64,000 nucleotides of DNA. Source: CAVPLM01 sp963713545 (GTDB taxonomy: Bacteria; Actinomycetota; Thermoleophilia; RBG-16-64-13). Numbering within the stretch: position 1 is the first letter of the stretch; each line of letters opens with the position of its first letter. The DNA lies in NCBI GenBank assembly GCA_963713545.1, contig CAVQME010000011.1, positions 93,007 to 157,006 on the forward strand. Direction: 5' to 3'. Position numbers and translations under genes: made by a program. The notes under the pieces were generated by a model. That model was given only the letters and a program-made list of their open reading frames with translations, was not told the origin of the DNA and ran no database searches. Shown here in pieces: positions 8,816-17,050 of this stretch.

Positions 8816-8866
8816 GCCGAGCCCGGGACCGGGGCCTTCTTTGTGGCGGCCGTTCCCGGGCTCGGC
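8816..8866. promoter_or_regulatory. long inverted repeat upstream of trpS, possible leader structure
   Basis: Thirteen-base perfect arms at 8816-8828 (GCCGAGCCCGGGA) and 8854-8866 are separated by 25 bases, and the second arm runs straight into a TACACT hexamer (8867-8872) that could be a -10 for trpS. It lies in the spacer between the divergent fumarase and trpS genes. It could be an operator, or a terminator-like stem for transcripts entering from either side. No T-box core sequence was recognised. Confidence 0.35.
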
Positions 8867-8910
8867 TACACTAGATGCCGCTACAAGGCGACCACACGAC
8901 AAGGGACACC

Positions 8911-9882
8911 ATGCGCATACTCTCCGGGACACAACCCTCGGGCAGACCCCATCTGGGCAACTACTACGGGGCCATCCGCCAGTACATCTCGCTCCAGGCC
9001 GGTAACGAGCCCTTCTATTTCATAGCCAGCTACCATGCGCTCACCGCCGTGCAGGAGCCCCAGCTGCTCCGGGAATACACGATAGGCGTGGCTCTGGACT
9101 TCCTGGCTCTCGGTCTCGATCCCGCACAGGCCACGCTGTTTGCCCAGCAAGACGTTCCCGAGGTCACCGAACTCACCTGGATCCTCTCGTGCGTCACCCC
9201 CATGGGTCTCCTGGAGCGAGCCGTCAGCTACAAGGACAAGATCGCCCAGGGCCTCACGCCCAACCATGGGCTCTTCGCCTACCCCGTGCTGCAGGCGGCC
9301 GACATACTCATATACCTTTCCGATTTGGTCCCGGTCGGTCAGGATCAGAAGCAGCACATCGAGATGACCCGCGACATCGCCGGCAAGTTCAACCAGCAAT
9401 TCGGCGAAGTCTTCACCATCCCCGCCGCCTACATCCTCGACGACACCGCGGTGGTCCCGGGCATAGACGGCCGCAAGATGTCCAAGAGCTATGGTAACGA
9501 GATCGGCATCTTCGATGAGGGAAACGTCCTCAAGAAGAAGGTCATGTCCATCGTCACCGACTCGGCTCCGGTCGAGGCTCCCAAGGATCCGGAGCAATCC
9601 ACTCCCTTCCTTCTCCTGCGCCTCGTCGCTTCCCCCGAGGAGACGGCCGAATGGGAGGCTCGCTACAAAGCCGGGGGGATGGGGTACGGCGAGGTCAAGA
9701 AGCGCCTGCTGGAACTGACAAACGAGTCCTTCGCCCCCTACCGCGAGCGACGTCGCGAGCTGGAGAACGACCCCGGTTACGTCATGGACGTGCTCAAGGA
9801 TGGCGGGCGACGTGCCCGAGCGGTCGCCCAAGAGGTCATGCACAAGGTGCGGGAGGCCACCGGGCTGGCCACCACGTACTGA
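8911..9882 (+). CDS. trpS: tryptophanyl-tRNA synthetase
   Basis: A 323-residue class Ic synthetase that charges tRNA-Trp. The HIGH-type motif is PSGRPHLGNY at residues 9-18 and the KMSKS loop is GRKMSKSYGN near 190. ATG 8911 is chosen because MRILSGTQPSG is the usual N-terminus; an upstream in-frame start at 8875 adds only unrelated residues. The length is normal. It is divergent from the fumarase operon and converges on the lipoprotein gene, five bases away. Confidence 0.95.
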   Translation: MRILSGTQPSGRPHLGNYYGAIRQYISLQAGNEPFYFIASYHALTAVQEPQLLREYTIGVALDFLALGLDPAQATLFAQQDVPEVTELTWILSCVTPMGLLERAVSYKDKIAQGLTPNHGLFAYPVLQAADILIYLSDLVPVGQDQKQHIEMTRDIAGKFNQQFGEVFTIPAAYILDDTAVVPGIDGRKMSKSYGNEIGIFDEGNVLKKKVMSIVTDSAPVEAPKDPEQSTPFLLLRLVASPEETAEWEARYKAGGMGYGEVKKRLLELTNESFAPYRERRRELENDPGYVMDVLKDGGRRARAVAQEVMHKVREATGLATTY

Positions 9883-9887
9883 ACGCG

Positions 9888-10556
9888 TCAGCTCGTGGTG
9901 GTCGTCTCCTCCACCACTTGGGGACTGACCCGGACCGTGCCCCTGTACCACGGCGGGTTGTAGAGCAGGATAGGCTCGTAGCCGGCTGGGCCCTTGAATG
10001 TGAGTAGCAGGTCCAAAGAGGTGTTCTTGAGCAGGCTGCGCGGGAGCGGCCCGGACCTGGTCGGTTCGATGCTCGCGACCGTATCGCCGATCGCACAGGC
10101 GAAGTGGTTGGGATCCACCCTGATGGGGTCCGTTTCCCGGTTCTCCACCCGCACCTGCGCCTGATAGAAGGATTCGCCCGCTTCTGGAGCCGTAGGGGTC
10201 TGCTCGCTGAGGCGCTGAACGGGTGCCGCCGGCTGGAAGGTGGAGTGCAGGGCCTTGACGGTCACCAGCGCGGTCCCCACCTCGAGGGCCTCGCCCACCG
10301 CGCCCTCGATGTCTCCCGACTGCGATCCATCGCCGCTGATGGATGAGGACGTGGTCTCCCCGTCCACCTGCTCTTCTTCTCCGCTGCACCCGAGGGCCAC
10401 CGGCACGCATGCCAGCCCGATCAGCAAAAGCACCAGCGCGGCGAGACCGCGCGCCCGCGGACCCGCCACAACCTCGCGAGCCGCGCGCGACCCCCGCGCC
10501 GGCAGGCAGGGGGCCCCTGAGGCCGGGCGCATGGATGTCACGATCCGTTCGAGCAC
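9888..10556 (-). CDS. putative lipoprotein with DUF4352-like domain
   Basis: A 222-residue protein with a positively charged N-terminus, a hydrophobic stretch (ALVLLLIGLACVPVAL) and a lipobox-like LGC, so it is probably lipid-anchored. A Ser/Glu-rich linker follows, then a beta-rich domain (GTALVTVKAL, FYQAQVRVENRETDPIRV, LLLTFKGPAGYEP) similar to DUF4352 extracellular immunoglobulin-like domains of unknown function. The GTG start is uncertain; an in-frame ATG at 10532 is an alternative. It lies seven bases downstream of the dehydrogenase gene, probably cotranscribed. Confidence 0.65.
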   Translation of the reverse strand: MLERIVTSMRPASGAPCLPARGSRAAREVVAGPRARGLAALVLLLIGLACVPVALGCSGEEEQVDGETTSSSISGDGSQSGDIEGAVGEALEVGTALVTVKALHSTFQPAAPVQRLSEQTPTAPEAGESFYQAQVRVENRETDPIRVDPNHFACAIGDTVASIEPTRSGPLPRSLLKNTSLDLLLTFKGPAGYEPILLYNPPWYRGTVRVSPQVVEETTTTS

Positions 10557-10563
10557 GCGCCTA

Positions 10564-11562
10564 TCATACGCGTAAGACTTGCGGGTTGACCATGTGCACG
10601 ACCCGTTCCCCCCGCACGGCGGCGATGGCGTTGCGGGCAGCGAGTTCCGCCATGCGCCCCCTGGTCTCCACCGTGGCGCTGCCCAGATGAGGCAGCAGTA
10701 CGACGTTGTCGAGGTCGGTCAGGCCCGCCGCTAGTTCGGGTTCGCGCTCGTAGACGTCCAGACCTGCTCCGGCAAGATGCCCGTCCTCCAGCGACTCCAC
10801 CAGCGCCGCTTCATCGACCACCGGTCCGCGGGAGGTGTTCACAAGATAAGATCCAGGCCGCATGAGCGCCAGTTCTGGAGCGCCGATGAGATGATGCGTC
10901 TCTTCGGTCAGAGGAACATGGAGACTCACGATGTCGGCTTCGCTCAGGACTCCGTCAAGGCCGGGCCGGTATTCCCACCGCGCCCCGGCCGGCACAGACT
11001 CTTGAGCCAGAGGGCCGCTGATTCTCGTGTAAAGCACGCGCATGTCGAACCCGAGAGAGCGCCGAGCGACCGCCTGCCCGATACGGCCCATCCCTATTAT
11101 GCCCAGCGTCGCTCCCGCGACCGTTCGTCCCAGCAACACGAAGGGGCTCCACTGTCCGAAACGCCCTTTCCTCACCATGAGATCGCCTTCGACCACGCGC
11201 CGGACCGTGCTCAAGATGAGGGCCCACGTCAGATCAGCGGTCGCATCGGTGAGCACTCCCGGGGTATTGGTGACTAGGATCCCGCGCTTCGTGGCCGCCT
11301 CGACATCCACGTTGTCATAGCCTACGGCCATGTTGGAGATCACGCGCAGTCGCGGGCCGGCCGCTTCCATGACTTCTTCGTCAATAGTCTCGCTGAGCAG
11401 GCAGAGCAAGGCATCGACGCCGCGCACGCCCCGTAGCAGTTCCTCCCTGGCGGGCGGACGGTCCTCCTCGCCACCGATGACCGAGAATGCTTCGTGCACC
11501 AGCGTGAGACCGGGCTCTGGAATACGCCTGGTCAGAAACATGAGCGGTCTGGCGGAATCCAT
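10564..11562 (-). CDS. D-2-hydroxyacid dehydrogenase (glyoxylate/hydroxypyruvate reductase type)
   Basis: A 332-residue NAD(P)-dependent dehydrogenase. The nucleotide-binding motif is GIIGMGRIGQAVARR. The catalytic Arg lies in VNTSRGPVVDEAAL, the Glu in VYEREPELA and the His in LLPHLGSATVETR. NMAVGYDNVDVEAATKRGI is typical of the GyaR/GhrB branch, which reduces glyoxylate or hydroxypyruvate, but the substrate is not provable here. An internal ATG at 11541 is an alternative start. The gene is divergent from the DUF72 gene with only 25 bases between starts, so the promoters must overlap. Confidence 0.87.
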   Translation of the reverse strand: MDSARPLMFLTRRIPEPGLTLVHEAFSVIGGEEDRPPAREELLRGVRGVDALLCLLSETIDEEVMEAAGPRLRVISNMAVGYDNVDVEAATKRGILVTNTPGVLTDATADLTWALILSTVRRVVEGDLMVRKGRFGQWSPFVLLGRTVAGATLGIIGMGRIGQAVARRSLGFDMRVLYTRISGPLAQESVPAGARWEYRPGLDGVLSEADIVSLHVPLTEETHHLIGAPELALMRPGSYLVNTSRGPVVDEAALVESLEDGHLAGAGLDVYEREPELAAGLTDLDNVVLLPHLGSATVETRGRMAELAARNAIAAVRGERVVHMVNPQVLRV

Positions 11563-11587
11563 GGCCGGTCCAGTATATCCTTAGCTC

Positions 11588-12520
11588 ATGCTCGGACGAA
11601 TCCACGCAGGCACCTGCTCGTGGACCGACCCCACCATGGTGCGGGCCTGGTACCCATCGAGCGTCCGCACGGCTGCCGATCGCCTCCGCTACTACGCCGC
11701 GCGGTTCGATACGGTGGAGGTCGATTCCACCTTCTACGGTCTCCCGACGGCGTCCACATCCCGGTTGTGGGCGGAGCGGACCCCACCCGGGTTCGTCTTC
11801 CACGTCAAGGCTTTTGGCATGCTCACGCGACACGGGGTGCGGCCGGAAGGTCTTCCGGCGGCGCTGCGGGCCGAGCACGACCTGGAGCTCGATCGCTACG
11901 GCCGTATCCTGCATCCGTCGGCAGATCTGCGCGCACAGGTGTTCTCGCTCTTCTCGGACGCACTCCAGCCCCTGCGGGACGAAGGCAAATTGGGGCTCAT
12001 CCTCATGCAATTCCCGCCCTATTTCGTCGCCAACCAGAGCAATCGCGACTACATCGCCCGGAGCGCGGCTCTGCTCGTGCCCGACAGGGTGGCGGTTGAG
12101 TTCAGGCACGCCTCGTGGGTGGAAGCGGAGGAGTTCACAAACACTCTGGATCTCTTGAGTTCGCTCGATCTGGTGTTCGTGTGTGTCGACGAGCCCCGTC
12201 TGCCGGGGCCGACGGTCCTCCCTCCTGTAGCCGCCGTGACAGCCGAGACGGCCTACGTGCGTTTTCACGGTCGCAACGCCGCCACCTGGAACGCCCGGGT
12301 AGGCTCGGCCGCAGAGCGCTTCAAGTACTTCTACTCGCCCGAGGAGCTGGCCGAATGGGTGGAGCCGGTCCGTCATCTGCAGGAACAGGCCCGGACCACG
12401 TACCTGATGTTCAACAACTGCTTCGCCGACTACGCGCCCCGGAACGCCCAGCAGATGATATCTCTGCTCGACGCCGATGCCAGGCGTGCGGGGGCCGAAG
12501 AGCCGCCCAGGGCGGAGTAG
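11588..12520 (+). CDS. DUF72 family protein (YecE-like)
   Basis: A 310-residue TIM-barrel-like protein of the DUF72/YecE family. Family features visible are the N-terminal GTCSWTDPTM, the YYAARFDTVEVDSTFYGLP block, FHVKAFGMLTRHG, and the C-terminal YLMFNNCFADYAPRNAQQM that marks the family end. The biochemical function of DUF72 is not established. It is divergent from the 2-hydroxyacid dehydrogenase and followed by a terminator-bearing spacer. Confidence 0.85.
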   Translation: MLGRIHAGTCSWTDPTMVRAWYPSSVRTAADRLRYYAARFDTVEVDSTFYGLPTASTSRLWAERTPPGFVFHVKAFGMLTRHGVRPEGLPAALRAEHDLELDRYGRILHPSADLRAQVFSLFSDALQPLRDEGKLGLILMQFPPYFVANQSNRDYIARSAALLVPDRVAVEFRHASWVEAEEFTNTLDLLSSLDLVFVCVDEPRLPGPTVLPPVAAVTAETAYVRFHGRNAATWNARVGSAAERFKYFYSPEELAEWVEPVRHLQEQARTTYLMFNNCFADYAPRNAQQMISLLDADARRAGAEEPPRAE

Positions 12521-12687
12521 CGGAGGTGGAGGCGGGGTTCGGCGCGGCGCGGCCGGGACACCCGGCAGAGACCACGCCGGAGTTCGGATAGCGCATGCCG
12601 GGCCACGGAGACTGAAAAGACGGGGCCGAGGTGAGGCCGAGCCGAGGCCGAGCCGGGCACCGCAGCGATAGTGAGCGCAACAAAAGT

Positions 12688-12711
12688 GCGGCGCCCCGCC
12701 AGGGGCGCCGC
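12688..12711 (-). terminator. rho-independent terminator for trpB2
   Basis: Perfect 10-base arms (12688-12697 and 12702-12711) surround a 4-base loop. Read on the minus strand the stem is followed by CTTTTG, a short U-tract, so it best serves the trpB2 transcript. It may also stop the convergent DUF72 transcript. The rest of the 246-base spacer shows no gene. Confidence 0.72.
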
Positions 12712-12766
12712 CACACTACCTTCCTTTGCGACCCAGGTCGGCCATCGGCCCCGGGGGCGTGCGCGA

Positions 12767-14119
12767 TCAGACCTTGGGCAGGTTCTTCATCGCCTCTTTG
12801 ATCTTCTCTTCCGGATACGCATAGTCTTCCAGCTTGCCATCCAGGTAGTTGTCGTAGGAGCCCATGTCGAAGTGGCCGTGCCCACTCAGATTGAAGAGGA
12901 TGGTCTTTTCGTCGCCCGACTGCTTGCACTCTTCAGCCAGTTGCCTTACCACAGCGATGGCGTGGTTACTCTCGGGGGCCGGTATGATCCCTTCCGACCG
13001 GGCGAAGCTCACTCCGGAGGCGAACACTTCGGTCTGCATGACCGCGCGCGCCTCGATGAGACCCAGCTGGTGAGCGTGCGACACCATAGGAGCCATCCCG
13101 TGATAGCGCAGGCCGCCGGCGTGGATGCCCGGGGGCACGAAGTCGTGGCCCAGGGTGTCCATCTTGAGCAGGGGAGTGAACTTGGCGGTGTCGCCGTAGT
13201 CGAAGGCGTAGATCCCCTTGGTCATTGTCGGGCAGGCTGCGGGCTCGACAGCGATGCAGCGGGTCTTCTTGCCCTTCTTGATGTTCTCGCCCACGAACGG
13301 GAAGGCGATGCCGGCGAAGTTAGAACCCCCGCCGACGCACCCTACGACGTAGTCCGGATAAGCATCCGCCAACTCCATCTGGGCCAGCGCCTCCTGGCCG
13401 ATGACGGTCTGATGGAGGGTCACATGGTTGAGGACCGATCCCAGCGAGTAGTGGGTATCGTCCCGCTTCGCCGCTACCTCTACAGCCTCGCTGATGGCTA
13501 TGCCCAAGCTTCCCGGGGAATCAGGGTCCTGCGCCAATATGGCCCGGCCACATTCTGTGGTCTCCGATGGGCTGGGGATGACGTCCGCTCCCCACACCCG
13601 GATCATGCTCCGCCGGTAGGGCTTTTGAAAGTACGACACCTTGACCATGTACACCAAGCATTCCATGCCCATGAGCTGGCAGGCCAATGCAAGGGCCGAG
13701 CCCCATTGGCCGGCACCGGTCTCTGTGGTCAGTTTGGTGATGCCTTCTTGCTTGTTGTACCAAGCCTGGGCGATAGCCGTGTTCGGCTTGTGCGAGCCGG
13801 CGGGGCTGACGCCTTCATATTTGAAGAAGATCTTGGCCGGAGTGCCCAGTGTCTTCTCCCATCGCGCGGCCCGTATCATAGGGGTGGGGCGCCACAGCTT
13901 ATAGATCTCCCGGACCTCTTCAGGGATCTCGATCATGGGTTCCGCCGACATCTCCTGCATGATGAGGCCCATCGGGAACAAGGGAGCCAGGTCGTCGGGA
14001 CCGGCCGGTTGCAGAGTTCCCGGGTGGAGCGGCGGCGGCGGAGGGGCGGGAAGATCAGCCACGACGTTGTACCACGCCGTGGGGATGCTGTCTTCCGGTA
14101 GCAGATACTTGATCGCCAT
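12767..14119 (-). CDS. trpB: tryptophan synthase beta chain-like PLP enzyme (TrpB2)
   Basis: A 450-residue fold-type II PLP enzyme of the TrpB2 group, which condenses indole with serine. The PLP lysine is K111 in PAGSHKPNTA. The TrpB2-type ETGAGQWG replaces the GAGQHG of TrpB1, and CVGGGSNFAG binds the phosphate. ATG 14119 matches the family start MAIKYLLPEDSIPTAWYN; the longer open frame runs into the divergent gene's region. No trpA or other trp gene lies nearby, which fits TrpB2 enzymes that work alone or salvage indole. Confidence 0.9.
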   Translation of the reverse strand: MAIKYLLPEDSIPTAWYNVVADLPAPPPPPLHPGTLQPAGPDDLAPLFPMGLIMQEMSAEPMIEIPEEVREIYKLWRPTPMIRAARWEKTLGTPAKIFFKYEGVSPAGSHKPNTAIAQAWYNKQEGITKLTTETGAGQWGSALALACQLMGMECLVYMVKVSYFQKPYRRSMIRVWGADVIPSPSETTECGRAILAQDPDSPGSLGIAISEAVEVAAKRDDTHYSLGSVLNHVTLHQTVIGQEALAQMELADAYPDYVVGCVGGGSNFAGIAFPFVGENIKKGKKTRCIAVEPAACPTMTKGIYAFDYGDTAKFTPLLKMDTLGHDFVPPGIHAGGLRYHGMAPMVSHAHQLGLIEARAVMQTEVFASGVSFARSEGIIPAPESNHAIAVVRQLAEECKQSGDEKTILFNLSGHGHFDMGSYDNYLDGKLEDYAYPEEKIKEAMKNLPKV

Positions 14120-14264
14120 GCCTTTCTGCCTTTCCATCCTTTTGGGGGCGTACAGGGAAGCAAGGTAGCATACTGCCGGAGAACATGCATCGAGCGCGGG
14201 CCCTGTGGGTATGCTAAAGGTGACCACAGCGACCACGCCACTGCTCGAGACCTGAGGAGAAACC

Positions 14265-15779
14265 ATGGCTATCCTCCCTAGCCTGACGCCGGATACGCTC
14301 GAATTCGCGCTCCTCTCCTTCGAAGGACCGGATGAGTATTCGATGGCCGGAGGTTTGGGCGTGCGCATGAAGGAGCTGGCTCTTGAGCTCGCTCGCCAGG
14401 GTTATCGGACGCACCTCATCTTCGTGGGCGATCCCCACCTGCCCGCCCAAGAGTCTCCGGTCGACAATCTGACCCTCCACCGATGGTCGCAGTGGCTCTC
14501 TGCCCACTACCCGGCTGGCGTCTATCAAGGCGAAGAGGCGAAGCTCGTCGACTGGAACGAGCAGCTTCCGAGTTTCGTCGCCTCGAAGCTGGTGGGGCCG
14601 GCCAACGCGAACGGGCGTCTTACCGCCATCTTGGCCGAGGAGTGGCACACAGCGTATGCGACGTGCCAGATCTCCGACCGATTGTGGCTGGAGGGACTAC
14701 GGGACAAGGCCATCATCCTGTGGAACGCGAACAACGTGATGGGCTTCGACCGCATCAACTGGGGGAGGCTCGACTTTTGTTCGCAGATCACCACGGTATC
14801 CCGCTACATGAAACATGTCATGTGGGATAAGGGGATCAATCCCCTGGTCATCCCCAACGGGATCCCCGGCGACCGGATCCGCCGCGCCGATCCCGGGCTG
14901 ACAAGCCGGCTGCGGGCCGCGCTCCCCGGACGGGAGCTGCTCTTCAAGATCGGACGTTTCAGCCCCGACAAGCGTTGGAACATGGCCGTCGACGCTCTGG
15001 CCAACGAGAAGAGAATGGGCCGAGACGTAGCCATGATTATCAGGGGCGGCATAGAGCCCCACGGCCTGGAGATAGTGGCCAATGCCCGCGCGCAGGGTCT
15101 CACGGTGGTGGACGTCAGGCTGCCCAGGGATTTGGACGAGGCCCTCGATTCCCTCGCGGGCGCCCCGCCGGCCGACATCTACAACCAAGTCAGCTTCATG
15201 AGCGACGAGGTGGTGTCGCTGCTCTACGAAGGCTCGGACGCCGTGCTTGCCAACTCCGGTCACGAGCCATTCGGCCTGGTGGGGCTGGAGGTCATGGCTG
15301 CCGGTGGTGTCGCGTTCGTGGGGTCGACCGGCGAAGACTACGCTGTGCCCTACCTCAACTCGGTGGTGCTCGACACCGATGACCCCTCTGAGATCAGTAT
15401 CGCCCTTGGATTCCTGCGCACTCACCCGGAGGTGGTCGCCCGTATGCGCACGGACGCACAGGAGACCGCCCGGAGTTTCAGCTGGGACAACGTCATCGCC
15501 GACAGCATCATCGGCAAGCTCGAATACGTCGCTCTGCGCCAGTTGGTGAACCCGCCCGCAGCCGGGACTCCGACGGCCGAGCCTCCCGCAGCGGCGACTT
15601 CCGACGCCGGGACTGCTGCACCGGCTCCGGTCCTCGAGACCGCGAAGGCTGCCGGCCAGGATGGCGAGGAGTGCGCGTCGCCGGCTTATGGCGGTGAGTC
15701 GGTGAGCCGCCCGCTGGCAGTGAAGCCCAGGTCCACGGCCGGAAGTAGCCCCAAGAGCAAACCCAAACCGGCTCGCTGA
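14265..15779 (+). CDS. GT4-type glycosyltransferase (glycogen-synthase-like)
   Basis: A 504-residue GT-B fold glycosyltransferase. The N-terminal Rossmann half begins FALLSFEGPDEYSMAGGLGVRMKE, with the glycine loop that binds the sugar nucleotide. The C-terminal half has FKIGRFSPDKRW and NSGHEPFGLVGLEVMAAGG, the EX7E region of GT4. The last ~75 residues are an Ala/Pro-rich tail with little predicted structure. It heads a three-gene run with two GH57 proteins, suggesting intracellular alpha-glucan synthesis or remodelling. The start has a GAGGAG ribosome-binding site. Donor and acceptor are unknown. Confidence 0.82.
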   Translation: MAILPSLTPDTLEFALLSFEGPDEYSMAGGLGVRMKELALELARQGYRTHLIFVGDPHLPAQESPVDNLTLHRWSQWLSAHYPAGVYQGEEAKLVDWNEQLPSFVASKLVGPANANGRLTAILAEEWHTAYATCQISDRLWLEGLRDKAIILWNANNVMGFDRINWGRLDFCSQITTVSRYMKHVMWDKGINPLVIPNGIPGDRIRRADPGLTSRLRAALPGRELLFKIGRFSPDKRWNMAVDALANEKRMGRDVAMIIRGGIEPHGLEIVANARAQGLTVVDVRLPRDLDEALDSLAGAPPADIYNQVSFMSDEVVSLLYEGSDAVLANSGHEPFGLVGLEVMAAGGVAFVGSTGEDYAVPYLNSVVLDTDDPSEISIALGFLRTHPEVVARMRTDAQETARSFSWDNVIADSIIGKLEYVALRQLVNPPAAGTPTAEPPAAATSDAGTAAPAPVLETAKAAGQDGEECASPAYGGESVSRPLAVKPRSTAGSSPKSKPKPAR

Positions 15780-15805
15780 CGAGCCCGGCCCACCGAGGAG
15801 CGATC

Positions 15806-17017
15806 ATGGCCGAGAACCTGGTCACCTACTGCGTGATCCATCAGCCCCGCCGCATCCATCTGCCGGCGCAGGTCATCCCCGCTGGCACCAAACCCGGCGT
15901 TATGGCTCCGTACTTGTTCGACGATCGCATGAACCGTCGCTACTTCGACAAGGTCGCCCGTTGGTGTTATTACCCGGCGGTGGACATGTTCCTGGACATG
16001 CTCGACCACGACTTCAAGCTGGGCCTAGGGTTCTCCGTCAGTTTCCTGTGGCAACTGCGCCGCTGGGACCGCAAGCTGGCCAACCGCTTCCGCCGGCTGG
16101 TGGCCCACCCAAACTGCGAACTGGTGGGGGTCGAGCCTTATCACAGCTTCGCGTTCGCGATCGACATCAAGCTCTTCCAACGGGAGATGCAGCGAGGGAA
16201 AGCCTACGCCGAGGAGTTCTTCGATAAGGAGATCCGCGTCACCGACACCACCGAGATGGTGATGAACAACGAGGTCTACTACGCGCTCCTGCAGGCCGGC
16301 TACAAAGCCGGGGTGCTGGACGGCCGACCGTGGGTGATGGAATGGCGTGAACCCACCCATCTCTACTGCCACGGAGGGCGCGACCTTGCCCTCTTCTGCA
16401 GGCACCACCAGCTCTCCGACGACGTAGGCTATAGGTTCAGCAACCGCACCTGGGCCGGCTACCCGCTCCATGCCGACACGTACGCCGCCAATCTGCGCAA
16501 GGCCTGGGGCGATTTCGTCTTCATCGGTTGGGATTTCGAGACCTTCGGCGAGCACCACAGCCTCGACACCGGGATCTTCGAGTTCATGCGCGCCCTTCCA
16601 CCTGAGCTCAAGAAACGTGGGGTCCGCTGCCTGCTCCCGAGCGAAGCGCTCGAGGAATTCGGGAGTGCTCATCTACCGGATCTGCCCCTGCCCGAGTTCG
16701 GCACCACGTGGGCTGGGTCCGGCGGGATGGAGTTCTTCCTCGGCAACGCCTCTCAGCAGGCCATCTTCAGGCTGATGCATTCTGTGCTCCACAAGGCGCG
16801 TCTTACCGGCGACCGGACGCTCATCGACCTAGCTCTGTGGTTGCTCCAGTCGGACAACCTCCACCTCATCCAGTGGGCAGGCCGTTCCGGCTCCGAGGCA
16901 GAGGTCTCAGCGTATTTCACGCCCGATGAATGGTGGGATCTGGGGCCGGACCGCATCTTGACGGAGCAGCAACGCGTTTACACCAACTTCGTCCGAGCGA
17001 TGGATGCGCACGTTTGA
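15806..17017 (+). CDS. glycoside hydrolase family 57 protein (short form)
   Basis: A 403-residue GH57-type (beta/alpha)7-barrel protein. The HQP of region 1 (CVIHQPRRIH), GVEPYHSFAF for region 2, VMEWREPTH as a possible nucleophile region, and FVFIGWDFETFGEHHS as the acid region are all visible. GH57 enzymes include alpha-amylases, branching enzymes and 4-alpha-glucanotransferases, retaining enzymes on alpha-glucans. It lies 26 bases after the GT4 gene and 33 bases before a second GH57, so one operon is likely. The exact activity is not assignable. Confidence 0.82.
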   Translation: MAENLVTYCVIHQPRRIHLPAQVIPAGTKPGVMAPYLFDDRMNRRYFDKVARWCYYPAVDMFLDMLDHDFKLGLGFSVSFLWQLRRWDRKLANRFRRLVAHPNCELVGVEPYHSFAFAIDIKLFQREMQRGKAYAEEFFDKEIRVTDTTEMVMNNEVYYALLQAGYKAGVLDGRPWVMEWREPTHLYCHGGRDLALFCRHHQLSDDVGYRFSNRTWAGYPLHADTYAANLRKAWGDFVFIGWDFETFGEHHSLDTGIFEFMRALPPELKKRGVRCLLPSEALEEFGSAHLPDLPLPEFGTTWAGSGGMEFFLGNASQQAIFRLMHSVLHKARLTGDRTLIDLALWLLQSDNLHLIQWAGRSGSEAEVSAYFTPDEWWDLGPDRILTEQQRVYTNFVRAMDAHV

Positions 17018-17050
17018 CCACCCGCCGACAGAACCGCTGCGATCCGACGT

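Noticed and set aside
12671..14101. A 476-residue plus-strand open frame opposite trpB2
   Set aside because: Antisense shadow of a clear PLP enzyme, and it also covers the trpB2 terminator; no ribosome-binding site or recognisable domain.
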